Source: Bradyrhizobium prioriisuperbiae
Lineage (GTDB): Bacteria; Pseudomonadota; Alphaproteobacteria; Rhizobiales; Xanthobacteraceae
Assembly: GCF_032397745.1 (NCBI RefSeq)
Contig: NZ_CP135921.1
Span: forward strand, 5,134,501-5,198,500
DNA length: 64,000 bases
Direction of reading: 5' to 3'
Position numbers and translations under genes: made by a program. Every line of letters begins with the position of its first letter. Position 1 is the first letter of the stretch. The notes beneath the pieces are model-generated. The model was not told the origin of the DNA. It did not search any database and was given only the letters and a program-made list of their open reading frames with translations. This document shows, piece after piece, positions 33,054-42,034 of the stretch.

Positions 33054-34646
33054 TCAGGTCTTCGGCGGCGTTTCCCAATACAACTCGTCGAGCGGCGACA
33101 TCATGCCCCAGATCGTTGTCGGCAGGTTCCCCAGGCCCTTGCTGAAGGCGTTGTAGTAAGGGGTCGCATTGACGAAGAAGATCGGCACATCCGACACCAC
33201 GATTTTCTGGAACTCGGCGTACAGCGCCTTGCGCTTGTCGGGCGAGGTCTCCCGCGCGGCCGCGGCCAGCAATTCGTCGACCTTGGGGTTGCTGTACTGT
33301 TGGGTATTGGACCAGATGATGCCCTTGCGGATGTTGGAGGAAAGATAAGTGCGATCGACCCCGATCACCGGATCGCCCCAGTTGAACACATTGTCCATGG
33401 TCAGGTCGAAGTCGTAGTTGGAGACGCGCTGTGCCCAGGTCGGGAAGTCTGGAGCGGCGCGAACTTCGAGACTGATGCCCGCACGCTTCAACTGCGAGCG
33501 CAGGTATTCGGCGATATTGCGCTGCTGCTCGTCGAAGCCCGGAAGATAGTCGATGGTCAGGGAGAAGCGCGTGCCGTCCGCCTGCTTTGGATAGCCTGCG
33601 GCATCGAGCAGGGCTTGCGCCTTGGCGAGATCGAATTTGTAGGTCTCGACGCTCTTCTCCTCGAGCGGCGATCCCGGAGCGATCGGTCCGGTGGCTGGCG
33701 TTGCCTTGCCGCCCATCAGCTTGCTGACGATGAAATCGCGGTTGGCGGTGTAGGCGATGGCCTGGCGCACGCGCACATCGTCGAGCGGTTTCTTCCTGGT
33801 GTTGAAGGCGAGCCAGTTCAGCGGACCGATGCCGGCGAAGCCCTTGTCGGTGACGGTGAGGTTCGCGGCCTTCTGCAGCCGCTCGATATCGCGGACACCG
33901 GCCGCGTAGGGCAGGATATTGGCATCGCCACGCTCCATCGACACGATCGCGGCGTTCGGATCGGAGATCAGGCGGACCACGATCCTGTCGAGTTTCGGGC
34001 GGCCCGGGATGAAGAACCTGTCGAATTTTTCCAGCGTGTAGTATTCGCCCTGCTTGTATTCGGTCAGCTTGAAGGGGCCGGAACCGATCGGCTTGAGATT
34101 GGCCGGATGGGTCTTCAGGTCCTGGCCGTCGCCATAGATATGCTTCGGCAGGATCGGCATCAGCGCCGGCGACATCGCGAGCAACAGCGCCGGGTGCGGA
34201 TGCGACAGCCGGATCACCGCGGTAAACGGGTCGGGCGTTTCGACCTTGTCGACTGCCGCGAGCATGCTCTGGAACGGGTGGTTGGCCTTGATTGCCATGA
34301 TCGAGAACGCGACGTCCTCCGATGTCACCGGATGGCCGTCATGGAACACCGCATTCTTGACCAGCTTCAGCGTCACCGACAGCCCGTCGGGCGCAACCTC
34401 CCATGACTCCGCGAGATAGGGCTTCGGAGTCCAGTTGTCGTCGTAGCGCAGTGGGCTCGCGAAGATCTGCGAACTCGGCACCGCCGTTGCGATGCCCGAT
34501 TGCACCGCGCCGTTGAAATGGCGCGGAACCTGGGTCGATGCGATCACGACCGTTCCGCCCGCGGATTGGGCGCGCAGCAGGCCGGGAGCGGCGAGCGAGA
34601 GGAGGCACCCGAGAGCGCCTGCAAGAATGGATCGCTTCAACGACAT
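33054..34646 (-). CDS. Peptide/nickel-type ABC transporter substrate-binding protein
   Basis: A 530-residue periplasmic binding protein of the SBP_bac_5 family. A signal peptide (about residues 1-26, LSLAAPGLLRAQS) is followed by the large two-lobed domain: SSQIFASPLRYDDNWTPKPY, LAESWEVAPDGLSVTLKL, FHDGHPVTSEDV and IGSGPFKLTEYKQGE. The ATG at 34646 begins the signal peptide; the frame is open further upstream without meaning. It lies between the GTPase gene and the two permeases. The ligand may be a short peptide, an opine, a metal chelate or an amide; the linked amidohydrolase suggests that the imported compound carries an amide or related bond. Confidence 0.92.
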   Translation of the reverse strand: MSLKRSILAGALGCLLSLAAPGLLRAQSAGGTVVIASTQVPRHFNGAVQSGIATAVPSSQIFASPLRYDDNWTPKPYLAESWEVAPDGLSVTLKLVKNAVFHDGHPVTSEDVAFSIMAIKANHPFQSMLAAVDKVETPDPFTAVIRLSHPHPALLLAMSPALMPILPKHIYGDGQDLKTHPANLKPIGSGPFKLTEYKQGEYYTLEKFDRFFIPGRPKLDRIVVRLISDPNAAIVSMERGDANILPYAAGVRDIERLQKAANLTVTDKGFAGIGPLNWLAFNTRKKPLDDVRVRQAIAYTANRDFIVSKLMGGKATPATGPIAPGSPLEEKSVETYKFDLAKAQALLDAAGYPKQADGTRFSLTIDYLPGFDEQQRNIAEYLRSQLKRAGISLEVRAAPDFPTWAQRVSNYDFDLTMDNVFNWGDPVIGVDRTYLSSNIRKGIIWSNTQQYSNPKVDELLAAAARETSPDKRKALYAEFQKIVVSDVPIFFVNATPYYNAFSKGLGNLPTTIWGMMSPLDELYWETPPKT

Positions 34647-34729
34647 GGATGATACCCTGTTGTGAATGATGTTGCGGATGAACCGGCGTTTCTGGGCCGC
34701 CGTTGACGATATGAAAGCCGGAGCGCCGA

Positions 34730-35689
34730 TCATCGTGGTGCGACCGGTGGCGCAAGCGCGCCGTCGAGGATGCTGTCGAGTTGGTCCGCCGACGGCAGGT
34801 CGCGGGTGCCGACACCAACCAGAACGATGCCCGGCGTACTTGCGGCTGGTTCGGTGGCGGGCGACAGCGACCACGTCTTGTCGACCATCTGGAAGACGGC
34901 GGCCGAGCTTTCGTCTGCCAGCCGGCACGATCCCTTGAGGCGCAGGAGTTGCGGCGGGAGTTGCGCCACGGCCGTGGCAAGACGGCGGCGATCGAACGCA
35001 CCGTTGCGCCGGTAGGCCCAGCGTCGGAAGTCAACGTCATGGTTCGGTGCGTCAGCGTCGGCCGCGTCCGCGCGAAAGCCGGTGCCCGGGAGCGCGACCG
35101 CGAGCGACGTGAGCAGGGGCATCGCGTCGCGCGAGGTGACGAGGATCGGAATGCCCGGGCGAATCGCGGTCACCGTCTGCCGGGCGGTGTCGAGGCCGAC
35201 GGTGTCGACCAGATCGCTTTTGTTCAGCAGGACCACGTCGCAGCGCGCGAACTGGTTGCGGACGGTGTCGCCGACGCGGACGTCGGCCACAAGCTGCGTG
35301 ATGCGCGCGGCATCCGCGACCACGATCACCCGGCTCAGGCGCAGCGACGACTCGACCAGCGCGATTTCGGCAATGCGCCAGGGATCGCCGACGCCACTCG
35401 CCTCGATCACGATGTGATCGAATGCCGTGGTTTCATCGAGCAGGCGGCCGAGGGTTTCAATGAAGCCGCCGCCGATGCTGCAGCAGACGCAGCCATTGGT
35501 GAGCGTCATCGTGGTGCCGTCGTGGCGCGCGATCAGCGTGGCGTCGATGTTGATTTCACCGAAGTCATTGACCAGTACCGCGGTGCGCGCGGTGCCGGAG
35601 GCCAACAGATGATTGAGGAACGTGGTCTTGCCGGCGCCGAGGAAGCCGCCGATCACCGTGACTGGAATGGCCGCAGGCGATCCGCTCAT
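34730..35689 (-). CDS. CobW/COG0523-family GTPase (candidate metallochaperone)
   Basis: A 319-residue G3E-type GTPase. Seen: Walker A GGFLGAGKTTFLNHLL at residues about 14-29, the metal-binding GCVCCS (CxCC) near residue 66, the switch region IEASGVGDP, and NKSD for guanine recognition. The C-terminal CobW_C-like domain is shorter and more diverged. Family members deliver zinc, cobalt, nickel or iron to client enzymes. The start overlaps the stop of the amidohydrolase gene by 4 bp, so the two are co-translated, which makes that metal enzyme the obvious client. This is inference from context; no zinc-uptake (Zur) site can be recognised by eye. Confidence 0.9.
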   Translation of the reverse strand: MSGSPAAIPVTVIGGFLGAGKTTFLNHLLASGTARTAVLVNDFGEINIDATLIARHDGTTMTLTNGCVCCSIGGGFIETLGRLLDETTAFDHIVIEASGVGDPWRIAEIALVESSLRLSRVIVVADAARITQLVADVRVGDTVRNQFARCDVVLLNKSDLVDTVGLDTARQTVTAIRPGIPILVTSRDAMPLLTSLAVALPGTGFRADAADADAPNHDVDFRRWAYRRNGAFDRRRLATAVAQLPPQLLRLKGSCRLADESSAAVFQMVDKTWSLSPATEPAASTPGIVLVGVGTRDLPSADQLDSILDGALAPPVAPR

Positions 35690-37329
35690 GCGCGCGGTGC
35701 CTGCTTGACGCGGCCGCCGATCACGGTGCCCCAGACCGCAATGTCCTTCAGTTTTTCAGGGGCAACGGTGAAAGGATCCTTTTCGAGGACTGCGAAATCG
35801 GCGAACTTGCCGGCTTCGATGCTGCCGACGGCGTGATCGAGCTTGAGCGTGTAGGCGGCGCCGATCGTCACTGCCGCGAGCGCCTGTTCGACGCTCAGCG
35901 CTTCGGTCGCGCGGCCGAGCAGCCGCCCGCCGGAGGAGGTCCGGTTGACCGCGCACCACGCGGTGAACAGCGGGCCGAGCGGCGTCACCGGCGCGTCGGA
36001 ATGGATGGCATAGGGAACGCCGATGCGCTGCGCGGTGCCGGTGGCATCGAGCCGATGGGCGCGCTCCGGCCCCATGGTGAGCTCGTAATGGGCGTCGCCC
36101 CAATAGTAGAGATGATTGGCGAACAGGTTGACGCAGACCCCGAGCGCCTTCATCCGGCGGAATAGCGCCGCATCGGCCATCTGGCAGTGCTGCAGGGTGT
36201 GGCGGTGGTCCGGCCGCGGCATTGTGGTCTGCGCGGCCTCGATGGCGTCGAGCGCCAGTTCGGTGGCTTCGTCGCCATTGGTGTGGATGTGAAGCTGGAT
36301 GCCGGCACGGTGATAGGCGTCGACGAGGCGCGGCAATTCCTCGGGCGCGATGTACCACAGGCCGTTGGGCGCGCCGTTGTGATAGCCCGGCCAGCGCAGC
36401 CGCGCGGTAAATCCCTGGATCGATCCGTCGACCACCAGCTTGACGATGCCGTAGTGCAGCTTGTCGTTGTTGCCTTCGCGCAGCGATGCGATCTTGGCGA
36501 TCCCCTGCTCCGGGGCATGCGAGGCCGACGACAGCGCCGGCACCAGCCGAACGCCGAAATCATCGTGCGAGGTCGCGGAGCGGTAGAGTTCGATCGTCTG
36601 CTCGCTCAGGTCGTTGTGCAGGTCGGTGATCGTGGTGACGCCCTGAACGCAGGCGGAGGCGGCGTAGCGGGCGATGTCGGCGGCCGCCATATTGCCGGAC
36701 AGGGGGTTGCCGAGCACGCGGAACACCTTGAAGCGCGCGGCGATGCCCTGCAACTCGCCGCTGGCAAGCCCGTCGCTGCCCGCGACCACGCCGGAAATGT
36801 CGGTGGCGCGCAACAGTTCGGTGCGCTCCAGCACCAGCGTATTGACGTTGATGATATGGAAGCTCGCGTGGATGACCATGATCGGACGCGTGGTCGACAC
36901 CTCATCGAGCTGTTGCCGGGTCAGCATCCGTCCGCCGATATGCAAGGGATCGAAGCCCCATGCGAACAGTGTCGCATTCGGGTCCGTCATCTGCGCCTCG
37001 GCCGCCTTGAGCCGCGCGATGATGGCGTCGATGTCGCGAACGCCGGGCACCAGCCGTCCCTCCGGCGAGCGGCGGTCGCCGGCGCCGACATAGGGCTGCG
37101 ACCACACGATGCCTTCCATGATGTGGCTGTGGCCTTCGACGAAGCCGGGCAGCAGGATCTTGTCGCTGAAGCGATCGTCGATCGCGGCTTTGAGGCTGCT
37201 GGAGAGCTCCTCGGTCGACCCGACCGCGACGATGCGGCCGTCACGAACAGCGACGCCGGTCGCCGTCGGACGCGACGGGTTCATCGTGACGATGTGGCGG
37301 GCGGCGAAGACGACGGTGTCCTGGCTCAC
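35686..37329 (-). CDS. Amidohydrolase (YtcJ-like, amidohydrolase_3 family)
   Basis: A 547-residue metal-dependent hydrolase. Landmarks: the metal-binding LLPGFVEGHSHIMEG near residue 65, KLVVDGSIQGFTARLRWPGY with the bridging Lys region, LHIHTNGDEATELALDAIE, RHTLQHCQM, and AIHSDAPVTPLGPLF with the catalytic Asp. These are the residues of the YtcJ/N-substituted formamide deformylase group. The start is GTG at 37329, preceded by GGGAGAGA. No signal peptide is seen, so it works in the cytoplasm on a substrate probably brought in by the downstream importer. It is the first gene of the operon and is divergent from a MocR regulator across 200 bp. Confidence 0.92.
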   Translation of the reverse strand: MSQDTVVFAARHIVTMNPSRPTATGVAVRDGRIVAVGSTEELSSSLKAAIDDRFSDKILLPGFVEGHSHIMEGIVWSQPYVGAGDRRSPEGRLVPGVRDIDAIIARLKAAEAQMTDPNATLFAWGFDPLHIGGRMLTRQQLDEVSTTRPIMVIHASFHIINVNTLVLERTELLRATDISGVVAGSDGLASGELQGIAARFKVFRVLGNPLSGNMAAADIARYAASACVQGVTTITDLHNDLSEQTIELYRSATSHDDFGVRLVPALSSASHAPEQGIAKIASLREGNNDKLHYGIVKLVVDGSIQGFTARLRWPGYHNGAPNGLWYIAPEELPRLVDAYHRAGIQLHIHTNGDEATELALDAIEAAQTTMPRPDHRHTLQHCQMADAALFRRMKALGVCVNLFANHLYYWGDAHYELTMGPERAHRLDATGTAQRIGVPYAIHSDAPVTPLGPLFTAWCAVNRTSSGGRLLGRATEALSVEQALAAVTIGAAYTLKLDHAVGSIEAGKFADFAVLEKDPFTVAPEKLKDIAVWGTVIGGRVKQAPRA

Positions 37330-37529
37330 GCTCTCTCTCCCAAACTCGATGCAGGGAGCCTGAAGCGTCGGCTGGTCTCATGCCAGCGCCAGATGGCATG
37401 CACGAATGGAGCCAGCGACGTGCGCGCAGCGCACTGCGGCGGTCCCCGCCATGGCGTGGTTTTTGCTTGACATCGGGCCGCGGGACGACGTCCGATGACG
37501 GGCTTCGGCGGAGCAGGGCCTTAATTTGT

Positions 37530-39071
37530 ATGGGAAAATCTGCGGAATTGAGACACACGGACGTGACCGGGACGCTGCCGTCGGCCGGAGGCGCCGACGT
37601 GCTGTTCTGGGGATCGCTGTTCCACAGTCTCGATCGCGGCGGCTCTTTCCTGCAATTGCAGATCCGGCAGATGATCGTGACGGCGATCGAGGATGGGCGG
37701 TTGCCTCTGGGTATCCGCATGCCGTCCAGCCGTGACCTGGCGTCGGTGCTCAAGGTCTCCCGCAACACCATTGTCATCGCCTATGAGCAGCTGGTTGATC
37801 AGAACTTTCTGGTGTCGCGCGAGCGCAGCGGCTATTTCGTCGCGGGCCTGCCGAAGCATATCGGCGCCGCGACGCGCGAGGGGGTTGTTGCGCCGTCTGA
37901 CGCGGATGAACGCTGGGCGGGCCGGTTTGCCCTGAAGCCATCAGCCACCCGCAACATCGTCAAGCCGCTCGACTGGCAGGCCTATCCCTATCCCTTCATT
38001 TTCGGGCAGTTCGATCCGAGCCTGTTCCCGACCAACGACTGGCGGGAAAGCGCGCGCGCGGCCCTCAGCGTGCCGGAAATCAACAATTGGGCGCGGGACC
38101 TGATCGACGGCGACGATCCGGCGCTGATCGAACAGCTCCAGCTTCAGGTGCTGCCCCGCCGCGGCATCCGTGCCCGGTCCGACGAGATCATGATGACGAT
38201 CGGCGCGCAGCATGCGCTCTATTTGATCGCCAAGCTGTTCATCAGCCCGGCCACGAGGGTCGGGATCGAGGAGCCGGGATATCCGGACGCCCGCAACATT
38301 TTCGGCATGCTGACGTCGAATGTGGTGCCGTTGCGTACCGACGGCGACGGACTTGTGCCGGACGATGCGTTGGAGAGCTGTTCGCTGGCCTATGTGACCG
38401 CGAGCCATCAGTGTCCCACGGCCGTGGTGATGCCGCTGGCGCGGCGGCAGCAGCTTTTGCAGGCGGCGCGGGCCCGCGACATCGTCCTGATCGAGGACGA
38501 CTACGAGGGCGAGCTGATGCCGGAGGGGCCTGAGCTGCCGCCGCTGATGAGCCTCGACCGCAGCCGCAACGTGCTTTATGTCGGCAGCCTCTCCAAGGCG
38601 CTCGCACCGGGACTGCGGCTCGGATACGTGGTCGCGCCGGCGCCGGTCATCAAGGAGCTGCGCGCGCTGCGACGCCTGATGCTGCGTCATCCGCCGCTCA
38701 ACAACCAGCGTGTAGCCGCTTTGTTCATCGGCCTTGGTCATTACCGCACGCACCTCCAGCAGGTGGCGCGTGTGCTGCTCGAACGAGCCCGCATCCTCGA
38801 CCGGTTGTTGCCGGAGCATCTGCCGGACTGCACCTGGTCGCGCGGCGCGGGCAGCACACATTACTGGTTGTCATGCCGGCCCGGCACCGACACGACGAAA
38901 CTTGCCGAGAGGGCGCGGGCGGAAGGCGTCGTGATCGAGCCGGGAGACGTGTTTTCGATGGACGAGAACGCCAGCCGCCATTGTTTCCGGCTCGGCTTCT
39001 CCTCGATCCGTACCGACCGGATCGAGCCCGGGATCCGGCAATTGGGGCAGGTCATCGCGCGGACCCGGTGA
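37530..39071 (+). CDS. MocR-type (GntR-aminotransferase) transcriptional regulator
   Basis: A 513-residue regulator. Residues about 30-105 form a GntR winged helix (QLQIRQMIVTAIEDGRLPLG, RMPSSRDLASVLKVSRNTIV). After a linker, residues about 140-505 form a type I aminotransferase-like domain with pyridoxal phosphate: LIEDDYEGEL and the Schiff-base Lys in VGSLSKALAPGLRLGY. MocR proteins sense amino acids, GABA, taurine or vitamin B6. ATG 37530 is chosen because the GntR domain starts soon after it; its ribosome-binding site is weak. It is divergent from the amidohydrolase-importer operon, its probable target. TTGACA at 37467-37472 could be a -35 box, but I find no convincing -10. Confidence 0.92.
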   Translation: MGKSAELRHTDVTGTLPSAGGADVLFWGSLFHSLDRGGSFLQLQIRQMIVTAIEDGRLPLGIRMPSSRDLASVLKVSRNTIVIAYEQLVDQNFLVSRERSGYFVAGLPKHIGAATREGVVAPSDADERWAGRFALKPSATRNIVKPLDWQAYPYPFIFGQFDPSLFPTNDWRESARAALSVPEINNWARDLIDGDDPALIEQLQLQVLPRRGIRARSDEIMMTIGAQHALYLIAKLFISPATRVGIEEPGYPDARNIFGMLTSNVVPLRTDGDGLVPDDALESCSLAYVTASHQCPTAVVMPLARRQQLLQAARARDIVLIEDDYEGELMPEGPELPPLMSLDRSRNVLYVGSLSKALAPGLRLGYVVAPAPVIKELRALRRLMLRHPPLNNQRVAALFIGLGHYRTHLQQVARVLLERARILDRLLPEHLPDCTWSRGAGSTHYWLSCRPGTDTTKLAERARAEGVVIEPGDVFSMDENASRHCFRLGFSSIRTDRIEPGIRQLGQVIARTR

Positions 39072-39083
39072 AGGACGTAGACG

Positions 39084-39872
39084 TCACATCAGATCGCTGA
39101 AACCCTTGATCGCGCTGCCGAGCGCGATGATGCCGAGGCTTGCGACGGATACCTGGCGATGCAGCGCATCGCTGCCGCGGTGAAACGCGTAGGCCCCGAT
39201 CCGGGTGCCGATCAGCATCACCGGTAGCCCGATCACGGACAGCCACAGCACGCGGCGGTCGAGCAGCCCGACCGCCGCCACGCTGGCCATGGCGGGTATC
39301 GATGTCGCGAGAAAGAACACCAGCAGCGACGCGCGCGCCGCGACCCGGCCGAACGGGCCGGACATGTAAAAGACCACGGCAGGCGGTCCCGGCATCGCCG
39401 CGAGGCCGTTGAACAGGCCCGCGATCAGGCCGACGATGGTGGTGGCGAGGCGTGGCGGAACCGCGGCCAGTGCGAACCCTCTGCCGAGCATCAGCACGGC
39501 GCCCGCGGTGATCGTCGCGATCACGATGCGCGCCATCGGCGCCGGCACGACGCTGAGCACCAGCGCGCCGACTGGCGAGCCAATCACCGCGCCGACAATC
39601 AGCCAGCGTAGCGATGGCCAGTGACACGCCCGCGACGCGGCGCGCAAGTCGATCAGGCCGGCGAGCAGCTGCAGGCCGACCGCGACCGGGACGGCCTGCG
39701 ACGGCGCCATGAACAGGCCGAGCAGGGGCACCGCGGCCAGCGAGAAGCCGAAGCCGGTGAAGCCGCGCAGCAGCGCGGCCGCGAAGACCGCGGCCAGTGT
39801 GCTGCCGACGGCCTGGGGCGTCAGCGACTGGGTGGCGAGGAGGTCGCGGAGCGCCGCGATCAGGTCATGCAT
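39084..39872 (-). CDS. TauE/SafE-family membrane transporter
   Basis: A 262-residue inner-membrane protein with about eight hydrophobic segments, of the TSUP (sulfite exporter TauE/SafE) family. Seen: AALLRGFTGFGFSLAAVPLL in the first repeat half, DLRAASRACHWPSLRWL, and GLIAGLFNGLAAMPGPPAV, the matching motif in the second half. Family members export sulfite, sulfoacetate or other small anions. It starts 12 bp after the aldehyde dehydrogenase stop on the same strand, so the two form an operon. It is convergent with the MocR gene. Confidence 0.88.
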   Translation of the reverse strand: MHDLIAALRDLLATQSLTPQAVGSTLAAVFAAALLRGFTGFGFSLAAVPLLGLFMAPSQAVPVAVGLQLLAGLIDLRAASRACHWPSLRWLIVGAVIGSPVGALVLSVVPAPMARIVIATITAGAVLMLGRGFALAAVPPRLATTIVGLIAGLFNGLAAMPGPPAVVFYMSGPFGRVAARASLLVFFLATSIPAMASVAAVGLLDRRVLWLSVIGLPVMLIGTRIGAYAFHRGSDALHRQVSVASLGIIALGSAIKGFSDLM

Positions 39873-39884
39873 GTCGCTTTCCGG

Positions 39885-41396
39885 TCATCGCATGTCGATG
39901 ACGACGGTCTTCTTTCGTGTGAAATGCTCCAGCATCGCTTCGAGCGAGGCCTCCTTGCCAAGGCCGGATTTCTTGAAGCCGCCGTAGCTGAGGTTCGGCT
40001 GGATGGTCAGGTTCTGGTTCACCTGCACGTAACCGGCGTCGAGGTGCCGGGTGGCTTTCAGTGCTGTGCGCAGGTCGCGGGTCCAGACGGTGGCGGCAAG
40101 GCCGAAGTCGCTGTCGTTGGCACGCGCCATCACGTCATCTTCATCCTCCCAGGACTGGATGCAGACGATGGGGCCAAAGATTTCCTCGCGCATCAGCGGG
40201 CTGGCGTCGGGCAGGCCGGTGATGATGGTGGGCTGCAGGAACAGGCCGTCCTTGAGATGTGCGGCAGAGGGCAGCGTGCCGGCCCGCAGTACCGTCGCAC
40301 CCGGCGTTCGTTCGCCTTCGGCGATATAAGCCTCAATTTTCGCTTTCTGCCGTTGCGATACCACAGTGCCGATATCGGTCGCCTCGTCCAGTGGATCGCC
40401 GATCTTCAGTGTCGCCACTGCATCGCGCAGGTTCGAGACGAACGCGTCGAAGCATCGCGCGTGAACGTAGATACGGCTCGCTGCCGTGCAGCTCTGGCCC
40501 TGACGGGTGAAGCGCATGCCGGCCACCGCGCCAGCCACGGCCTGCGCGAGCTCGGCGTCGGGATAGATGATCATCGGGCTCTTGCCGCCGAGTTCGAGGC
40601 TGACCGGAATGATCTTGCGTGCCGCGGCCTGATAGATGGCCTCGCCCACCGCCTGCGAGCCCGTAAAAGTCACTTTGGCGACGCGCGGATGCTCGACGAG
40701 CGGCATGCCGCAGTCGCGGCCGGTGCCGCAGATCACGTTGAGCACGCCGGCTGGCAGCACATCGGCCATCAGCCGGGCGGCTTCGATGGTCGCGAACGGG
40801 GCTTCTTCCGAAGCCTTCACCACCACCGTGTTGCCGGCCACCAGCGCAGGCGCGATTTTCAGCATCATCAGAACCAGCGGCACATTCCACGGCAGGATCG
40901 CGGCGACGACGCCGAGTGGCTCGCGTGTCGTGAAGCTCAAGACCGAGGGATGGAACGGCAGCGTCTCGCCCTTCAGCTCGGAGGCGAGGCCGGCATAGAG
41001 GGTGAGAATATCGACCGCGGTCGCAATCTCGCCACGGCACTCGGTGCGTAGCGCCTTGCCGCTTTCCAGCGCCAGCACGTTCGCGATGATCTCGGAGGCG
41101 GCGGCGATCCGCCGCGCGGCCTCGGCGACGAGCCGCCCGCGCTCGCGGGCCGGTGTCTCCGCCCAGCCAGGGTAGGCCTTGTCGGCCGCATCGACCGCAA
41201 GCGCGACATCCTCGGATGTGCCGGCAGGCGCAGAAGCGATCACCTGCGCGGTGGCCGGATCGAGCACGTCCAGGGTGAGGTCGAGGGCGGGGCGCACGAG
41301 CGCGTCGCCGATCAGGTGGCGGCCGGCGAGGCGGGTGAGCAGCTGCGGTACGGCCGAGGCCGAAGCCGGATTGATACGGGTTGCGACATTGATCAT
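39885..41396 (-). CDS. Aldehyde dehydrogenase, third copy in the window
   Basis: A 503-residue NAD(P)-dependent aldehyde dehydrogenase. Seen: AILPWNVPLVLMMLK, KASEEAPFATIEAARLMADV, FTGSQAVGEAIYQ, the general-base Glu in VSLELGGKSPMI, the nucleophile Cys in FTRQGQSCTAASRI and EEIFGPIVC. It is well diverged from the other two dehydrogenases in the window. ATG 41396 gives the usual length; upstream codons add no family sequence. Its divergent neighbour is an NTF2-like gene followed by a PuuB-like oxidase, so it may oxidise the aldehyde that the oxidase produces. Confidence 0.93.
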   Translation of the reverse strand: MINVATRINPASASAVPQLLTRLAGRHLIGDALVRPALDLTLDVLDPATAQVIASAPAGTSEDVALAVDAADKAYPGWAETPARERGRLVAEAARRIAAASEIIANVLALESGKALRTECRGEIATAVDILTLYAGLASELKGETLPFHPSVLSFTTREPLGVVAAILPWNVPLVLMMLKIAPALVAGNTVVVKASEEAPFATIEAARLMADVLPAGVLNVICGTGRDCGMPLVEHPRVAKVTFTGSQAVGEAIYQAAARKIIPVSLELGGKSPMIIYPDAELAQAVAGAVAGMRFTRQGQSCTAASRIYVHARCFDAFVSNLRDAVATLKIGDPLDEATDIGTVVSQRQKAKIEAYIAEGERTPGATVLRAGTLPSAAHLKDGLFLQPTIITGLPDASPLMREEIFGPIVCIQSWEDEDDVMARANDSDFGLAATVWTRDLRTALKATRHLDAGYVQVNQNLTIQPNLSYGGFKKSGLGKEASLEAMLEHFTRKKTVVIDMR

Positions 41397-41599
41397 GGCG
41401 CCACCTTGGCGATGTTCGCCATCGCGCGAAGGTCCAGTGGCCACCAAGCCGTTGGGCCAGTTCGAACCGTCTTGACGTCGTTCTGGCCACAGACATCGCG
41501 GCATCTGGTTCTAAAGCTGGGCCGGGATGCCGTGCATCGTCGCGATGAAACCGGTGCCCATCGTCGTTCATTCGCAACGGATGTCGCGCCGTTGACAGG

Positions 41600-42034
41600 A
41601 TGGAACTGGATATGTCTGACCTCGATGCGCTTCGGCTTGCCCGTCTTGAACAATTGTTTGCGGCCTTCAATCGCCATGACGGCGACGGCGTGATGGCCTG
41701 CATGACCGACGATATCGTGTTCGACGCTGCTGCGGGACCTGAGATGTTCGGCCGCCGGATGACGGGGACCGCGGACGTTCGCGCCGCGTTCGTGCGCACC
41801 TGGACCGATATGCCGGACGTCAGCTGGCAATGCACGAGGCATGCCGTGTTCGGCGACCGTGGACTGTCGGAATGGATTTTTCGCGCGACCACGAAGGATG
41901 GCAGCGGGATCGAGGCCGAAGGCTGCGACCTGTTCGTGTTCCGCGGTGACAGGATCCGCACCAAGAGCGCGTTCCGCAAGGACCGGCCGCTGCAGCCCGC
42001 CATGGCGGCGTCGAAGGAGACGATCGCCCGATGA
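41600..42034 (+). CDS. NTF2-like (SnoaL-type) protein
   Basis: A 144-residue cone-shaped NTF2-fold protein. Seen: RLEQLFAAFNRHDGDGVMAC, MTDDIVFDAAAGPEMFGRRM, GTADVRAAFVRTW and DLFVFRGDRIRTKSAFRK, the classical order of helices and strands. Such proteins can be isomerases, dehydratases or ligand carriers; catalytic residues cannot be assigned here. ATG codons at 41600 and 41612 are both possible. Its stop overlaps the start of the FAD oxidase gene by 4 bp, so the two proteins probably act in one pathway. Confidence 0.85.
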   Translation: MELDMSDLDALRLARLEQLFAAFNRHDGDGVMACMTDDIVFDAAAGPEMFGRRMTGTADVRAAFVRTWTDMPDVSWQCTRHAVFGDRGLSEWIFRATTKDGSGIEAEGCDLFVFRGDRIRTKSAFRKDRPLQPAMAASKETIAR